This document shows positions 8,194-16,512 of a stretch of DNA of 64,000 nucleotides, in pieces. The number at the start of each line of letters is the position of its first letter. Positions within the stretch are counted from its first letter, which is position 1. The position numbers were made by a program, and so were the translations under genes. Origin of the DNA: Sphaerisporangium sp. TRM90804. Its GTDB lineage: Bacteria; Actinomycetota; Actinomycetes; Streptosporangiales; Streptosporangiaceae. The notes beneath the pieces were generated by a model. That model was not told the DNA's origin and ran no database searches. It saw only the letters and a list, made by a program, of their open reading frames with translations. The stretch is from assembly GCF_029846175.1 (NCBI RefSeq), contig NZ_JARWAC010000007.1, positions 124,001 to 188,000 on the forward strand, written 5' to 3'.

Positions 8194-8283
8194 GTGCGCC
8201 TCCTGGAGGTCGTGTCGCGGCACCCAGGCTCCGCGCGTGCCTCCGTCACGCCGACACGGCCACCGCGGGGGGGTAAAGCGTGT

Positions 8284-8333
8284 GATCAGGCTCTGATCGC
8301 CCTGAATTTAGGCACGCCTCTTACGGCTGTCAA
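8284..8333 (-). promoter_or_regulatory. Strong promoter and operator-like palindrome of the Liv operon
   Basis: Reverse-strand TTGACA (8328-8333) and TAAATT (8305-8310) are separated by exactly 17 bp, the best promoter match in the window. A perfect inverted repeat, GATCAG-GCT-CTGATC (8284-8298), sits where transcription should begin. A bound repressor there would block initiation. The binding factor is unknown. Confidence 0.7.
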
Positions 8334-8366
8334 TACATATGTGAGAGCCGTCGCCCAGCGGTGAAA

Positions 8367-8398
8367 GCGATCGCCCGAGCGGACGCCCGGGCGATCGC
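8367..8398 (-). terminator. Hairpin terminator downstream of the GH81 gene
   Basis: GCGATCGCCCG (8367-8377) pairs perfectly with CGGGCGATCGC (8388-8398) around a 10-base loop, 13 bases past the glucanase stop codon. It also isolates the Liv promoter from read-through. Confidence 0.65.
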
Positions 8399-8411
8399 CG
8401 TCATACGAGGA

Positions 8412-11222
8412 TCAGTTGAAGGGGAGGTTCAGGACGGAGCGGTTGCCGACGCCCAGCGAGATCGGGTTCGAGCCGATCGCGCTCCAGACTTCGAAGCGCA
8501 CCCGGCCGTTCCTGAGGTTGCCGAGCGTTCCGGAGGACGAGCTGAGCCCGGCCGCCTGGGTGTAGTGCTCCCATCCGGTCACCGGGTCGGTGGCCATGTA
8601 CCGGTAGGTCTCCACCCGGTCGTAGCTGCCGTCACCGGTGAGGTCGTAGGAGACGCGGGCCTGCGCGCCGTTGGCGACGAAGCTCCCGGAGTCGACGAAC
8701 AGGTCGAACCCGGTCGCGCCGCCGGTGTAGTTCATGGTCACGCCGGTCGCGGTGTAGACCAGCGGGTTGTACGGCGTGCCGTCGTGGTTGGTGCCGCCGG
8801 CCGAGGGGATCGAGTCGGCTCCCGCCGCGCCCGCGGTGCCCGCCAGGCCGCCCCCGGTCACCAGGTACCGCACGGGCGCCTGCGGATCCGGCGTCGGGGT
8901 GGGCGTGGGGGTGGGAGTGGGCGTGGGGGTCGGATCGGGGTCGGGCGCGCCGCCGGCGCTGGTCGCCGTGGAACCGGCCGGCACGGCCAGCGTGCGGCCG
9001 TCCGAGAACGTCACCGTGCGGGCGGCGGTGCCGTAGTTGTGCGCCACGTAGGTGCGGGTGCCGCCGGAGGTGAAGACGGCGGCCGTCGGGCTGTTGGCGG
9101 TCACCCCGGCGTCGACCAGGCCCAGCCTGGCCAGGTTGTAGATCCAGTGATAGGTGTGCGCCTTGGAGTCGCCCGACTCGGGGCTGTAGGAGTTCCAGCC
9201 GGCGTCCCAGTTCGCCTTCGCGGCGGCGGGGTCGCCGAGCGCACGGTACTTCCAGATGATGTCGCGCCACTCGACCGCCGGGCCGCCGTTGTTGGCCTCC
9301 AGCTCGGCGATGCCGGCCCGCACCTCGGCGGGGTAGAGCCCGTGGTAGAGCGAGCCGCTGGTGACGGGCAGGTAGTTGATGCCGTGGATCTCCTCGGGGT
9401 TGCCGGTCCACCAGGTGGCGTAGGCTCCGCCGTTGCTCCAGACCATCCCGACGGTGTCGTGGCCGAACGCGGCGGGGAACACCGTGTTGTCGGCGTCGAA
9501 CCAGTACTGGGCGATCGTGGCCGACTGCGTGGTGTAGAGGTAGATGCCGAGGTCACGCAGGCCGGTGTCGCCGGTGGCCGCGCCCAGCAGCAGGGCCGCC
9601 GCGGCGAAGTTCATGCCCTCGGACGTCGACTCCTCGTTGTTGCCGGCGGCGAAGCCCTGGTGGCCGGAGGCCCAGCCGTGGCCGGCGTAGGCGTCGAAGT
9701 TGCGCAGGAACGGGAACCTGGTGTCGCTTCGGTCCCAGTTGTTGGCGTCCCTGGCCAGGAGCTTGGCCATGCCGCCCCACTGCGCGTCGGACGCCCACGC
9801 CTTGTCGTACCGCGCCACCGTGGCGGCGGCCATCATGTAGTAGCCGTAGTGGAAGTGGTGGTCGTTGAGCTCGGTGTCGCTGCCGTACGAGGCCGGGTAG
9901 CCGGTGAGCGCGCCCCAGGCGGCGTCGTAGCGGAAGCCCTCCCCGCCGGCGGTGAACCAGCTCTGCAGCTCGGCCTTGAGCAGGCCGAGCAGCTTGTCGC
10001 GCGAGGTGGTGTCACCGAGCTGCGCGGCGATCGGCACGAGCTGCGAGAGCCGGCCGAGTGCCTTGCCCGCCCAGTAGGTGTCGCCGGCGCCCTTCCAGGG
10101 GTCGGCGGCGTTGGCCTCCTGCCGGACGAAGTCGCCCAGCCGCGCCCGGTCGTAGGCGCCGAGGTCGGGCAGCGACGGCAGGACGCCGTGGAAGGTCTGC
10201 CGGGTGGTGAACGTGCCGCCCTCGCGCAGCTTCATCGTGCCGCGCGGCGACACGTAGGTGTAGCTGGTGAGCGCGTCGGGGCTGGTCAGCCACTGGTGCC
10301 GGTACAGCGCCTGCAGGGTGCCGGTCTGGGTGCCCTCCTTGGCGCTGGTCGTCGCGGTGTAGGTGGTCGTCAGCCTGGCGGCGGCCTCGTCGTACGCCCA
10401 GCTCACCCGGGTGTCGGTGACGAAGGAGTAGGCGTACTTGGCGAACAGGTCGAGCGCGGCGCGCGAGGGCAGCGCGGCGACGGAGTAGTAGTTCCTGCCG
10501 CCGAGCGCGGCGGTCACCGTGGTGCCCGCGATGCTCCAGTCGGTGCCGGTGGGCGCGAACAGGGCGTAGTCGTGCCCGTTGACCGTGGCGCCGAGCACGT
10601 TGCCGCGGTCGGCCCAGATGGTCGGCGTGGCCACGAAGGACACCTGCGCGTTGCCGCCGGTCGGGGTGGCGTACACGAAGGGGAGCCCGTGCCCGATCGT
10701 GGCGCGCAGGGTGCGGGTGCCGTCCGACCAGTACGGGGTGACCGTCCAGTCGCCCCAGCCGTCGACCTCGGTGCGCGGCGCGTTGAGGCCGGTCACGCCG
10801 AGGGTGAGGTCACGCGCGTGGTCGTAACTGTATTGACTGGCGGAGATCGACGGCGTGGTCGGGTAGCTGACCTCCAGGCCGCCGGCGACCGCGTGGAAGG
10901 CCATGGGGTGGGCGTACATGTTCTCGGAGTACGGGTTGCCCGCGTACCTCTGGAAGGCCAGCGAGGACCACCAGTCGTTGGTCGGGACCTTGCCCGTGAC
11001 GTTCGCGGTGACCTTGGGGGTGACCGCCGCGCCGGCGCTGTTGGTGGGGCCGGATGCGCCGGCGGGGAGGTCGGTCGTGTAGCTGCCGGCGCCGACGCTG
11101 ATGGTGGCGGCGTCGGCCGCGGTGGCGGGGACGACGGCGAGCAGGCCGGCCACCAGCATCGTGGCCGTGAGCCCGGCGGACCGCCGCCTCGGTGAGGGTT
11201 TGGCGGGGGATTCGAAGATCAT
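8412..11222 (-). CDS. Secreted GH81 endo-beta-1,3-glucanase with C-terminal glucan-binding-type module
   Basis: A 936-residue exported enzyme. Residues 1-38 are a Sec signal ending in ATAADAA. The GH81 catalytic part runs to about residue 740, with family landmarks PTNDWWSSLAFQRY near the start, LNDHHFHYGYYMMAAA, and the acidic motif GNNEESTSEGMN near residue 535, where the catalytic carboxylates of GH81 lie. A Pro/Thr/Asp linker (about 757-781) leads to a ~150-residue beta-rich domain starting YLVTGGGLAG. This resembles beta-1,3-glucan-binding CBM56-like modules, but that label is from memory. It would cleave laminarin or fungal-wall glucan. Start ATG 11220-11222; the ribosome site is weak. 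LacI-type operators lie upstream. Confidence 0.87.
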   Translation of the reverse strand: MIFESPAKPSPRRRSAGLTATMLVAGLLAVVPATAADAATISVGAGSYTTDLPAGASGPTNSAGAAVTPKVTANVTGKVPTNDWWSSLAFQRYAGNPYSENMYAHPMAFHAVAGGLEVSYPTTPSISASQYSYDHARDLTLGVTGLNAPRTEVDGWGDWTVTPYWSDGTRTLRATIGHGLPFVYATPTGGNAQVSFVATPTIWADRGNVLGATVNGHDYALFAPTGTDWSIAGTTVTAALGGRNYYSVAALPSRAALDLFAKYAYSFVTDTRVSWAYDEAAARLTTTYTATTSAKEGTQTGTLQALYRHQWLTSPDALTSYTYVSPRGTMKLREGGTFTTRQTFHGVLPSLPDLGAYDRARLGDFVRQEANAADPWKGAGDTYWAGKALGRLSQLVPIAAQLGDTTSRDKLLGLLKAELQSWFTAGGEGFRYDAAWGALTGYPASYGSDTELNDHHFHYGYYMMAAATVARYDKAWASDAQWGGMAKLLARDANNWDRSDTRFPFLRNFDAYAGHGWASGHQGFAAGNNEESTSEGMNFAAAALLLGAATGDTGLRDLGIYLYTTQSATIAQYWFDADNTVFPAAFGHDTVGMVWSNGGAYATWWTGNPEEIHGINYLPVTSGSLYHGLYPAEVRAGIAELEANNGGPAVEWRDIIWKYRALGDPAAAKANWDAGWNSYSPESGDSKAHTYHWIYNLARLGLVDAGVTANSPTAAVFTSGGTRTYVAHNYGTAARTVTFSDGRTLAVPAGSTATSAGGAPDPDPTPTPTPTPTPTPTPDPQAPVRYLVTGGGLAGTAGAAGADSIPSAGGTNHDGTPYNPLVYTATGVTMNYTGGATGFDLFVDSGSFVANGAQARVSYDLTGDGSYDRVETYRYMATDPVTGWEHYTQAAGLSSSSGTLGNLRNGRVRFEVWSAIGSNPISLGVGNRSVLNLPFN

Positions 11223-11351
11223 GCGTTAGGACACTTCCGTCGTGAGGGGTGGGCCGGCCCGCCTGCGGCGAGGCGATGACCGGCGACGACTCTGTACGGC
11301 AGGCGCGACGCCGTTCGTGCCCGCACATGGCTGCGAACCCGGGATTCGCAC

Positions 11352-11416
11352 ACACGTAACGTGTTCGTAACTCTCTCGGTGTCGCTGACGCTAGATCCCC
11401 CGACAGGCGGTGTCAA
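11352..11416 (-). promoter_or_regulatory. Promoter of the GH81 gene with downstream inverted repeat
   Basis: Reverse-strand TTGACA (11411-11416) and TAGCGT (11388-11393) have a 17 bp spacer. About 20 bases past the predicted start of transcription is a perfect inverted repeat, ACACGT-A-ACGTGT (11352-11364). The 5' leader would be about 155 bases. Confidence 0.55.
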
Positions 11417-11444
11417 CCGCCGGAAAAAGGTTTCTCGACACCGT

Positions 11445-11456
11445 GAGAACGCTCTC
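11445..11456. promoter_or_regulatory. LacI-type operator candidate 1 upstream of GH81
   Basis: GAGAACGCTCTC is palindromic except for one base pair and resembles the GAGAGCGCTCTC-like sites of actinomycete CebR/BglR LacI regulators that control glucan-degrading enzymes. It lies about 30 bp upstream of the -35 box. Confidence 0.45.
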
Positions 11457-11611
11457 TGCGACTCCCCGTCGCCTTCCAGGCGAAACGCCCAGCGGCCCCG
11501 GAAACACCTTCTCGAAACTTCCGCCTTCGCCATACAGACCGGGGTCCACCGGGGTGCCCTTCCAGCGCGCCGCTCCATCCAGGAAGATCGGTCTCGTGTC
11601 TTCCCGTCTCC

Positions 11612-11623
11612 GAAAGCGCTCTC
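11612..11623. promoter_or_regulatory. LacI-type operator candidate 2
   Basis: GAAAGCGCTCTC is palindromic except for one base pair and belongs to the same motif family as the site at 11445. It lies in the 514 bp gap between the GH81 gene and the devR-like gene. A spaced pair of such sites suggests looping or glucose-sensitive repression of the glucanase. Confidence 0.45.
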
Positions 11624-11684
11624 CTGAAGATCAAGTTTTGTGGGGTGCGGAAGCCGTCCGGCGGGGGGTGCCGGAGGGGCGGGC

Positions 11685-11729
11685 AGGGACCTAGGCCCCT
11701 ACCGCCGGGCGGCGAACACGGCCTAAATT
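11685..11729 (+). promoter_or_regulatory. DosR-box-like palindrome and -10 box of the devR-like gene
   Basis: AGGGACCTAGGCCCCT (11685-11700) is a 16 bp palindrome with one mismatched pair. It matches the GGGACC..GGTCCC style of DevR/DosR boxes. TAAATT at 11724-11729 is a good -10 box that puts the transcription start at or next to the ATG at 11737, so the mRNA is probably leaderless. The box sits at about the -35 position, as in DosR-activated promoters, suggesting autoregulation. Confidence 0.55.
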
Positions 11730-11736
11730 CGGGGGC

Positions 11737-12378
11737 ATGATTCGCGTTTTCCTGCTCGACGATCACGAGGTCGTCCGTCGCGGCGTCGCGGCCCTGCTCG
11801 ACTCCGAGGACGACATCGAGGTCATCGGCGAGGCCGGCACGGCCGAGTCGGCGATCGCCCGCATCCCGGCGCTGCGGCCCGACGTGGCGGTGCTGGACGT
11901 CCGGCTGCCCGACGGCAGCGGCGTCGACGTGTGCCGCGAGGTGCGTTCCCGGCTCCCGGAGCTGGCCTGCCTGATGCTCACCTCCTACGCCGACGACGAC
12001 GCGCTGTTCGACGCCGTCATGGCCGGGGCCTCCGGCTACGTGCTCAAGCAGATCCACGGCTCCGACCTGGTCGGCGCGGTGCGGACGGTGGCCGGCGGCC
12101 AGTCGCTGCTCGACCCGCAGACCACCGCCGCGATGCTGCACCGGCTGCGCGACCAGGCCGCGAGGAAGGACCCGCTGGCCGGCCTGTCCACCCAGGAGCG
12201 CCACATCCTGGAGCTGATCGGCGAGGGCCTGACCAACCGCCAGATCGGCGAGCGCATGTTCCTGGCGGAGAAGACCGTCAAGAACTACGTCTCCAACCTG
12301 CTGAGCAAGCTCGACATGCAGCGCCGCACCCAGGCCGCGGCCTTCGCCGCGCGGATGAAGGCGGAACGGCACGAGTGA
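11737..12378 (+). CDS. devR: DevR/DosR-like NarL-family response regulator
   Basis: A 213-residue regulator. The receiver domain MIRVFLLDDHEVVRRGVAAL has the acidic pair, the phospho-acceptor Asp in AVLDVRLPDG (near residue 54), Thr/Ser in LTSYADDD and Lys in GYVLKQIHG. The C-terminal LuxR-type HTH runs LSTQERHILELIGEGLTNRQ and EKTVKNYVSNLLSKLDMQRR. The sequence and the neighbourhood (GAF-type DevS-like kinase, PPOX proteins, CydB, DosR-like boxes) fit the actinobacterial DevR regulon that responds to hypoxia or redox stress. The gene symbol is by similarity and context. Its transcript is predicted leaderless. Confidence 0.8.
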   Translation: MIRVFLLDDHEVVRRGVAALLDSEDDIEVIGEAGTAESAIARIPALRPDVAVLDVRLPDGSGVDVCREVRSRLPELACLMLTSYADDDALFDAVMAGASGYVLKQIHGSDLVGAVRTVAGGQSLLDPQTTAAMLHRLRDQAARKDPLAGLSTQERHILELIGEGLTNRQIGERMFLAEKTVKNYVSNLLSKLDMQRRTQAAAFAARMKAERHE

Positions 12379-12379
12379 C

Positions 12380-12394
12380 GTGACTTTGGTCCCT
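12380..12394 (+). promoter_or_regulatory. DosR-box-like site upstream of the first PPOX gene
   Basis: GTGACTTTGGTCCCT matches the GGGACTTT-GGTCCC style of DosR boxes with a degraded left half. It lies in the 51 bp gap between the devR-like gene and the PPOX gene, about 43 bp before its ATG. Confidence 0.45.
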
Positions 12395-12429
12395 CATCCT
12401 GGACGTCAGGACGAGACACGCTGGTAGAC

Positions 12430-12834
12430 ATGAAAGTCGACTCGGCCGGACTACGCGTGCTGACCCGCCACGAGTGCCTGCACCTGCTGACACAGACCCC
12501 CATCGGGCGCATCGTGTTCACCGATCGCGCCCTGCCCGCCGTCCAGCCGGTCAACTACCACTTCGACGGCGTGCACATCGTCATCCGCACCACCGCGGGG
12601 TCCAAGCTGGCCGCCGCCACCCGCAACGCCGTGGTGGCCTTCGAGGCCGACGAGATCGACCCGCAGGCGCGCACGGGATGGTCGGTGACGGTCGTCGGGC
12701 ACGCCAGGACCGCGACGGAACCGGCCGAGGTCGAACGCCTGACCGCGCTGCCGCTGCACCCGTGGGCGCCGGAGAGCCGTGACCACTTCATCGTTATCCC
12801 GGTGGAGCAGGTCTCCGGGCGCCGCCTCATGTGA
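12430..12834 (+). CDS. Pyridoxamine 5'-phosphate oxidase (PPOX)-fold flavoprotein
   Basis: A 134-residue split-barrel protein. Conserved blocks are IGRIVFTDRALPAVQPVNYH near residues 25-45, then IRTTAGSKLAA and WSVTVVGHARTAT. This small PPOX class binds FMN or F420 and is a usual companion of DevR regulons, with redox or stress roles that are poorly defined. The ATG at 12430 has a weak ribosome site. The 3' end overlaps that of the convergent kinase gene by 8 bp. A second, related PPOX gene lies at 15735. Confidence 0.8.
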   Translation: MKVDSAGLRVLTRHECLHLLTQTPIGRIVFTDRALPAVQPVNYHFDGVHIVIRTTAGSKLAAATRNAVVAFEADEIDPQARTGWSVTVVGHARTATEPAEVERLTALPLHPWAPESRDHFIVIPVEQVSGRRLM

Positions 12835-14521
12835 GGGGCGCGCTCCAGACCACCCGTGTCCCGCCCCCGTCGCCCGCCCGCTCCGCCGTGAACTCCCCGC
12901 CGAGCTGGGTGGCACGGTCGTACAGGTTGCGCAGGCCGCTGCGCCGGCCGTCGGGCGGCAGGCCCACGCCGTTGTCCCGGACGACGAGCACGACCCGGCC
13001 GCCGGTCACCTCCGCCGACACCTCCGCCTTGGACGCCTTGGCGTGCCGCACCACGTTCGACAGGGCCTCCTGCAGGACGGCGAGCAGGTGGTCGGCCACC
13101 GGCCCGGGCACCGCGTTGTCCAGCCGGCCCTCCATGCGCAGCCCCGGCATGAAGCCGAGGTGGCCGCGCGCGCTCTCGACCAGGTCGACGATCCGGGTCC
13201 GCAGGCTGGGATCTCCGGTGCCGCGCGGCACCTGGAGCGCGAAGATCGTGGAACGGATCTGCCGGATCGTCTCGTCGAGCTCGTCCACCGCGTGCTGCAC
13301 GCGGGTGGCCGCCTCGGGGCGCTCGACCAGCCGCACCACGCTCATCAACGTCATCGCGACCGCGAACAGGCGCTGGATGACGACGTCGTGCAGGTCCTTG
13401 GCGATGCGGTCGCGGTCCTCCAGCAGGCCCAGGCGCTCGGCGTCCTCGCGGGCCTCGGCCAGCTCCAGCGCGATGGCGGCCTGGCCGGCGTAGGCGTGCA
13501 GCATGCGCAGCGTCGACGGCGTGAACGGGAACCGGCCCGACCGCTTGCCCAGCCCGAGCACGGCGCGCACCGAACCGGCCGCGCCGAGCGGCACCGCCGC
13601 CGCCGGGCCCAGCGGCGGGCCGGACGGCCAGGGGAAGTCGCCGGCGTCCAGGTCGCTGACCATCCGCGGCTCGCCGCTCGTGTACGCGGCGCCGGGCAGC
13701 GAGCCGTCCACGGGCACCTCGGTGCCGATCAGCCCGTCGGCCCCCTCGGCGTACATCACCCGGAGGGTCTCGCCCTCCTCGGCGGGGAACAGGACCGTTG
13801 TGACGTCGGCGTCGGCCATCTCGCACACACGGACGGCCACCCGGGTCAGCACCTCCTCGGCGCCCGCGCCCGACAACAGGCTGGTCGTGACCTCCGAGGA
13901 CGCCTGGAGCCAGATCTCCCTGCGGCGCGTGTCCTCGTACAACCGGGCGTTCTCGATGGCGACCCCCGCGGCCGTGGCGAGCGCGATGACGACGGCCTGG
14001 TCCTCCTCGTCGAACTCGGCCCCGCCCCGCTTCTCGGTCAGGTAGAGGGTGCCGAACACCTCGTCGCGCACCCGCAGCGGCACGCCCAGGAACGAGCCCA
14101 TCGGCGGGTGGCCGGGCGGGAAGCCGTACGACTCGGGATGTTCGGAGATGGACGGCAGCCGCAACGGAGCCGGCTCCTTGATCAGCAGGCCCAGCAGGCC
14201 GAGGCCGTGCGGCCAGTGCTCGATGCGGGCGATCTCCTCCTCGGACAGCCCGACGGGGATGAACTCCATCAGCGTGCCGCCGTCGCCGACCACGCCGAGC
14301 GCGCCGTAGCTGGCGTCCACCAGCCGGGTCGCCGTCTCGACGATGCGGCGCAGCACCGCTTCCAGCTCCAGGCCGCTGCCCACCGAGACGACGGCCTCCA
14401 GCAGCGTGTGCACCCGGTCGCGGGTGGCCAGGACGGCTTCCAGTCTCGTCTGGAGCTCCGAGAGCAACTCGTCCAGCCGCATGTGAGGGATCAGGGGCCG
14501 GCCGGGGTCTCCGAGGGTCAT
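12827..14521 (-). CDS. devS: DevS/DosS-like GAF-domain sensor histidine kinase
   Basis: A 564-residue soluble kinase, close to DosS length. Two GAF domains lie at about 50-200 and 210-370. The first has SEHPESYGFPPGHPPMGSFL, the segment that in DosS/DosT carries the haem-ligand His. The HisKA_3 phospho-acceptor is in RIAKDLHDVVIQRLF (near residue 390), and the ATPase has LQEALSNVVRHAKASKAEVS and VRDNGVGLPPDGRRSGL. It should phosphorylate the DevR-like regulator in response to oxygen, NO or redox state; haem binding is inference. The ATG at 14521 is chosen; a second ATG at 14482 is possible. It lies 50 bp after cydB on the same strand, probably one transcript. Confidence 0.82.
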   Translation of the reverse strand: MTLGDPGRPLIPHMRLDELLSELQTRLEAVLATRDRVHTLLEAVVSVGSGLELEAVLRRIVETATRLVDASYGALGVVGDGGTLMEFIPVGLSEEEIARIEHWPHGLGLLGLLIKEPAPLRLPSISEHPESYGFPPGHPPMGSFLGVPLRVRDEVFGTLYLTEKRGGAEFDEEDQAVVIALATAAGVAIENARLYEDTRRREIWLQASSEVTTSLLSGAGAEEVLTRVAVRVCEMADADVTTVLFPAEEGETLRVMYAEGADGLIGTEVPVDGSLPGAAYTSGEPRMVSDLDAGDFPWPSGPPLGPAAAVPLGAAGSVRAVLGLGKRSGRFPFTPSTLRMLHAYAGQAAIALELAEAREDAERLGLLEDRDRIAKDLHDVVIQRLFAVAMTLMSVVRLVERPEAATRVQHAVDELDETIRQIRSTIFALQVPRGTGDPSLRTRIVDLVESARGHLGFMPGLRMEGRLDNAVPGPVADHLLAVLQEALSNVVRHAKASKAEVSAEVTGGRVVLVVRDNGVGLPPDGRRSGLRNLYDRATQLGGEFTAERAGDGGGTRVVWSAPLT

Positions 14522-14571
14522 GGAAGGGATTGTTCCACCCGCCGGCCACACCCGCCCATCCCAACGGCCGC

Positions 14572-15552
14572 TCACGCTCCGCGGCCGGCGGTCAACCGCT
14601 TGCGGAACACCCAGCACGTCCACGCCTGGTAGGTCAGCACCACCGGCGTGAGGATCCCCGCCACCCAGGTCAGGACGCTCAGCGTGTACGGCGTCGAGGA
14701 GGCGTCGTAGACCGTGAGGGTGTTGGCCGGGTCCAGCGCCGGCATGACGTTCGGCCACAGGTTCATGAACAGGGTGGCGGTGACCGCGACGATCGCGGCC
14801 GCGTTGGCGGCGAACGCCCAGCCGTCCCGGCGCCGCACCGTCGCGACCAGCGCCGCGGCCACCGCCATGACGGCCATGGCGGCGGTGAGCCAGGTGACCG
14901 GCTTGCCGGAGTCGAGCTCGGTGGTCACCAGGAACGCGCCGACGACGACCAGCGCGACCAGGCCCAGCCTGCGGGCCGCGCGGGCCGCCGCCGCTCGCAG
15001 CTCCCCCTCGGTGCGCAGGGCGAGGAACACCGCGCCGTACAGCGCGAACAGCACGAGGGTGGCCGCCCCGCCGAGCAGGGCGTAGGGGTTGACCAGCGTC
15101 AGCGGCGAGCCCCTGTACGCGTGGCCGACGTCCAGCGGCACACCGTGGACGATGTTGGCGAACGCCGCGCCCCACAGGAACGACGGGATGAGCGAGGCCC
15201 AGAAGAACGCCCGGTCCCACCCCCGGGCGCCGTCGCTCCCGCGGTGGTACGCCAGGGCGGCCATCCGGATGATCACCGCCGCCAGGATGAGGAGGAGCGG
15301 CAGGCGGAAGCCGCTGAACAGGGTGGCGTACCACGCGGGGAAGGCCGCGAAGGTGGCGGCGCCGGCCCCCAGGAACCAGACCTCGTTGCCGTCCCAGACC
15401 GGCCTGATCGACTCGGCGACGGCCCGGCGCTCGGCCTCGTCCCGGGCCAGGAACGGCAGCACGACCCCGACGCCGAAGTCGAAGCCCTCCAGGACGAAGT
15501 ACCCCGCCCACAACATCGCGATGAGGACGAACCAGACGGTTGTCAGCTGCAT
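14572..15552 (-). CDS. cydB: Cytochrome bd-type quinol oxidase subunit II (CydB), without CydA
   Basis: A 326-residue membrane protein with the CydB hallmark start TTVWFVLIAMLWAGYFVLEG followed by FDFGVGVVLPFLARDE, then RPVWDGNEVWFLGAGAATFA, and about eight to nine hydrophobic helices. CydB forms the terminal oxidase with CydA, which carries the haems. No cydA or cydDC genes flank it, so either it partners a distant CydA or has a separate role. The ATG at 15552 is chosen (GGAGGG upstream). The frame continues upstream, but that part is not membrane-like. It is followed by the DevS-like gene and shares a divergent control region containing a DosR-like box. Confidence 0.85.
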   Translation of the reverse strand: MQLTTVWFVLIAMLWAGYFVLEGFDFGVGVVLPFLARDEAERRAVAESIRPVWDGNEVWFLGAGAATFAAFPAWYATLFSGFRLPLLLILAAVIIRMAALAYHRGSDGARGWDRAFFWASLIPSFLWGAAFANIVHGVPLDVGHAYRGSPLTLVNPYALLGGAATLVLFALYGAVFLALRTEGELRAAAARAARRLGLVALVVVGAFLVTTELDSGKPVTWLTAAMAVMAVAAALVATVRRRDGWAFAANAAAIVAVTATLFMNLWPNVMPALDPANTLTVYDASSTPYTLSVLTWVAGILTPVVLTYQAWTCWVFRKRLTAGRGA

Positions 15553-15641
15553 GAGCGGGATTTCCCTCCAAGGTGCTCGGCCGCCTTCCCAGCGTGTGGC
15601 ACGGGCGCCGGCCGCCCAAGGGGCCGCCGACCCCACACGCA

Positions 15642-15655
15642 GGGCCATTGGTCCC
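15642..15655. promoter_or_regulatory. DosR-box-like palindrome between cydB and the second PPOX gene
   Basis: GGGCCATTGGTCCC is a 14 bp near-palindrome of the DosR-box type, centred between the divergent cydB and PPOX genes. It could activate both. No clear -10 box was recognised on either side. Confidence 0.5.
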
Positions 15656-15734
15656 GGCCGCCGGAGCCCATCGGCCGTGTCGGCCCGGGGCCGGGGCGGG
15701 AAGACTGGGATCGGAGACGACGAAAGGACGACCC

Positions 15735-16169
15735 ATGTCTGAGACGGCGAACACCACCGCCCACCTTGAGGAGCTGGGCGAGGAGGAGTGCCTCGCGCTC
15801 ATCTCCCCCGGCGGCATCGGCCGGGTGGCGTTCGGCGGTGCGCCGGGGCCGACCGTGCTCCCGGTGAACTACCGCGTCCTCGACGGCGCGATCGTGTTCC
15901 GCACCCGCACCGGCGGCGCCATGGACGAGGACCTGCGCTCCGGCATCCGCGGCCTCGACATCAAGATCGCCTTTGAGGTGGACGACATCGACGCGGCCGA
16001 GCACCGGGGGTGGAGCGTCCTGATCCAGGGCCCGGCCCACCACATGTCGAAGGACGAGGTGGCCGCCCTGCCCGGCTCCGCCGCGCACCCGTGGGCCGGC
16101 GGCGACCGCGACCACTACGTCCGCATCATCCCGATGCGCATCACCGGCCGCCGCATCACCGCACTCTGA
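15735..16169 (+). CDS. PPOX-fold flavoprotein, second copy
   Basis: A 144-residue paralogue of the PPOX protein at 12430. It has ISPGGIGRVAFGGAPGPTVL, then VNYRVLDGAIVFRTRTG, and HRGWSVLIQGPAHHMSKDEV with a C-terminal RIIPMRITGRRI. The ATG at 15735 follows AAAGGA. It is divergent from cydB across a DosR-like palindrome and ends before a long perfect hairpin. FMN or F420 binding is the family expectation; the substrate is unknown. Confidence 0.8.
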   Translation: MSETANTTAHLEELGEEECLALISPGGIGRVAFGGAPGPTVLPVNYRVLDGAIVFRTRTGGAMDEDLRSGIRGLDIKIAFEVDDIDAAEHRGWSVLIQGPAHHMSKDEVAALPGSAAHPWAGGDRDHYVRIIPMRITGRRITAL

Positions 16170-16221
16170 TCCCGCCCTCGGAAGGCGCGCCGGACACCCG
16201 GCGGCACGATCCACGACGAGC

Positions 16222-16261
16222 CGAGAAGGGCCTCATCCGACCCCGGATGAGGCCCTTCTCG
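16222..16261. terminator. Strong hairpin terminator after the second PPOX gene
   Basis: An 18 bp perfect stem (16222-16239 with 16244-16261) and 4-base loop ACCC, about 50 bp after the stop. It is the strongest hairpin in the window. Confidence 0.75.
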
Positions 16262-16387
16262 CGTGCGTCCCGCCACCGCGAGCCGGCGTGATGGCCGGGC
16301 TCGCCCATAAGGAGCCGTGGACGGCCGGCGGACCCGGGTGAGGTGGCCGCGCCCCCGATGAGGGGCGGGCGGGGCGATCCGCCGAAG

Positions 16388-16406
16388 GTCCCGAATCGGG
16401 CGGGAC
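16388..16406. promoter_or_regulatory. Inverted repeat upstream of the DoxX-like gene
   Basis: GTCCCG (16388-16393) and CGGGAC (16401-16406) are inverted around 7 bases in the otherwise featureless gap 16262-16512. It may be a divergent DosR-type site, but the match is weak. Confidence 0.3.
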
Positions 16407-16512
16407 GTCTGGCCGGAGGGTGGAGTCGTACGGCACTGCTCGTGGGAGCGGCCAGACGATGTCATTGAGTCAAGCAAGAACAGTGACCCCCGCACTGAAA
16501 GCGAGGCCAGCC

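Noticed and set aside
8880-8945. Simple GGCGTGGGG-type repeat as a separate element
   Set aside because: It encodes the Pro/Thr linker of the GH81 enzyme.
12827-15817. Apparent 996-residue fusion upstream of the DevS-like kinase
   Set aside because: The part beyond 14521 is the cydB region read in a wrong frame; the kinase has its own start and cydB has clear motifs.
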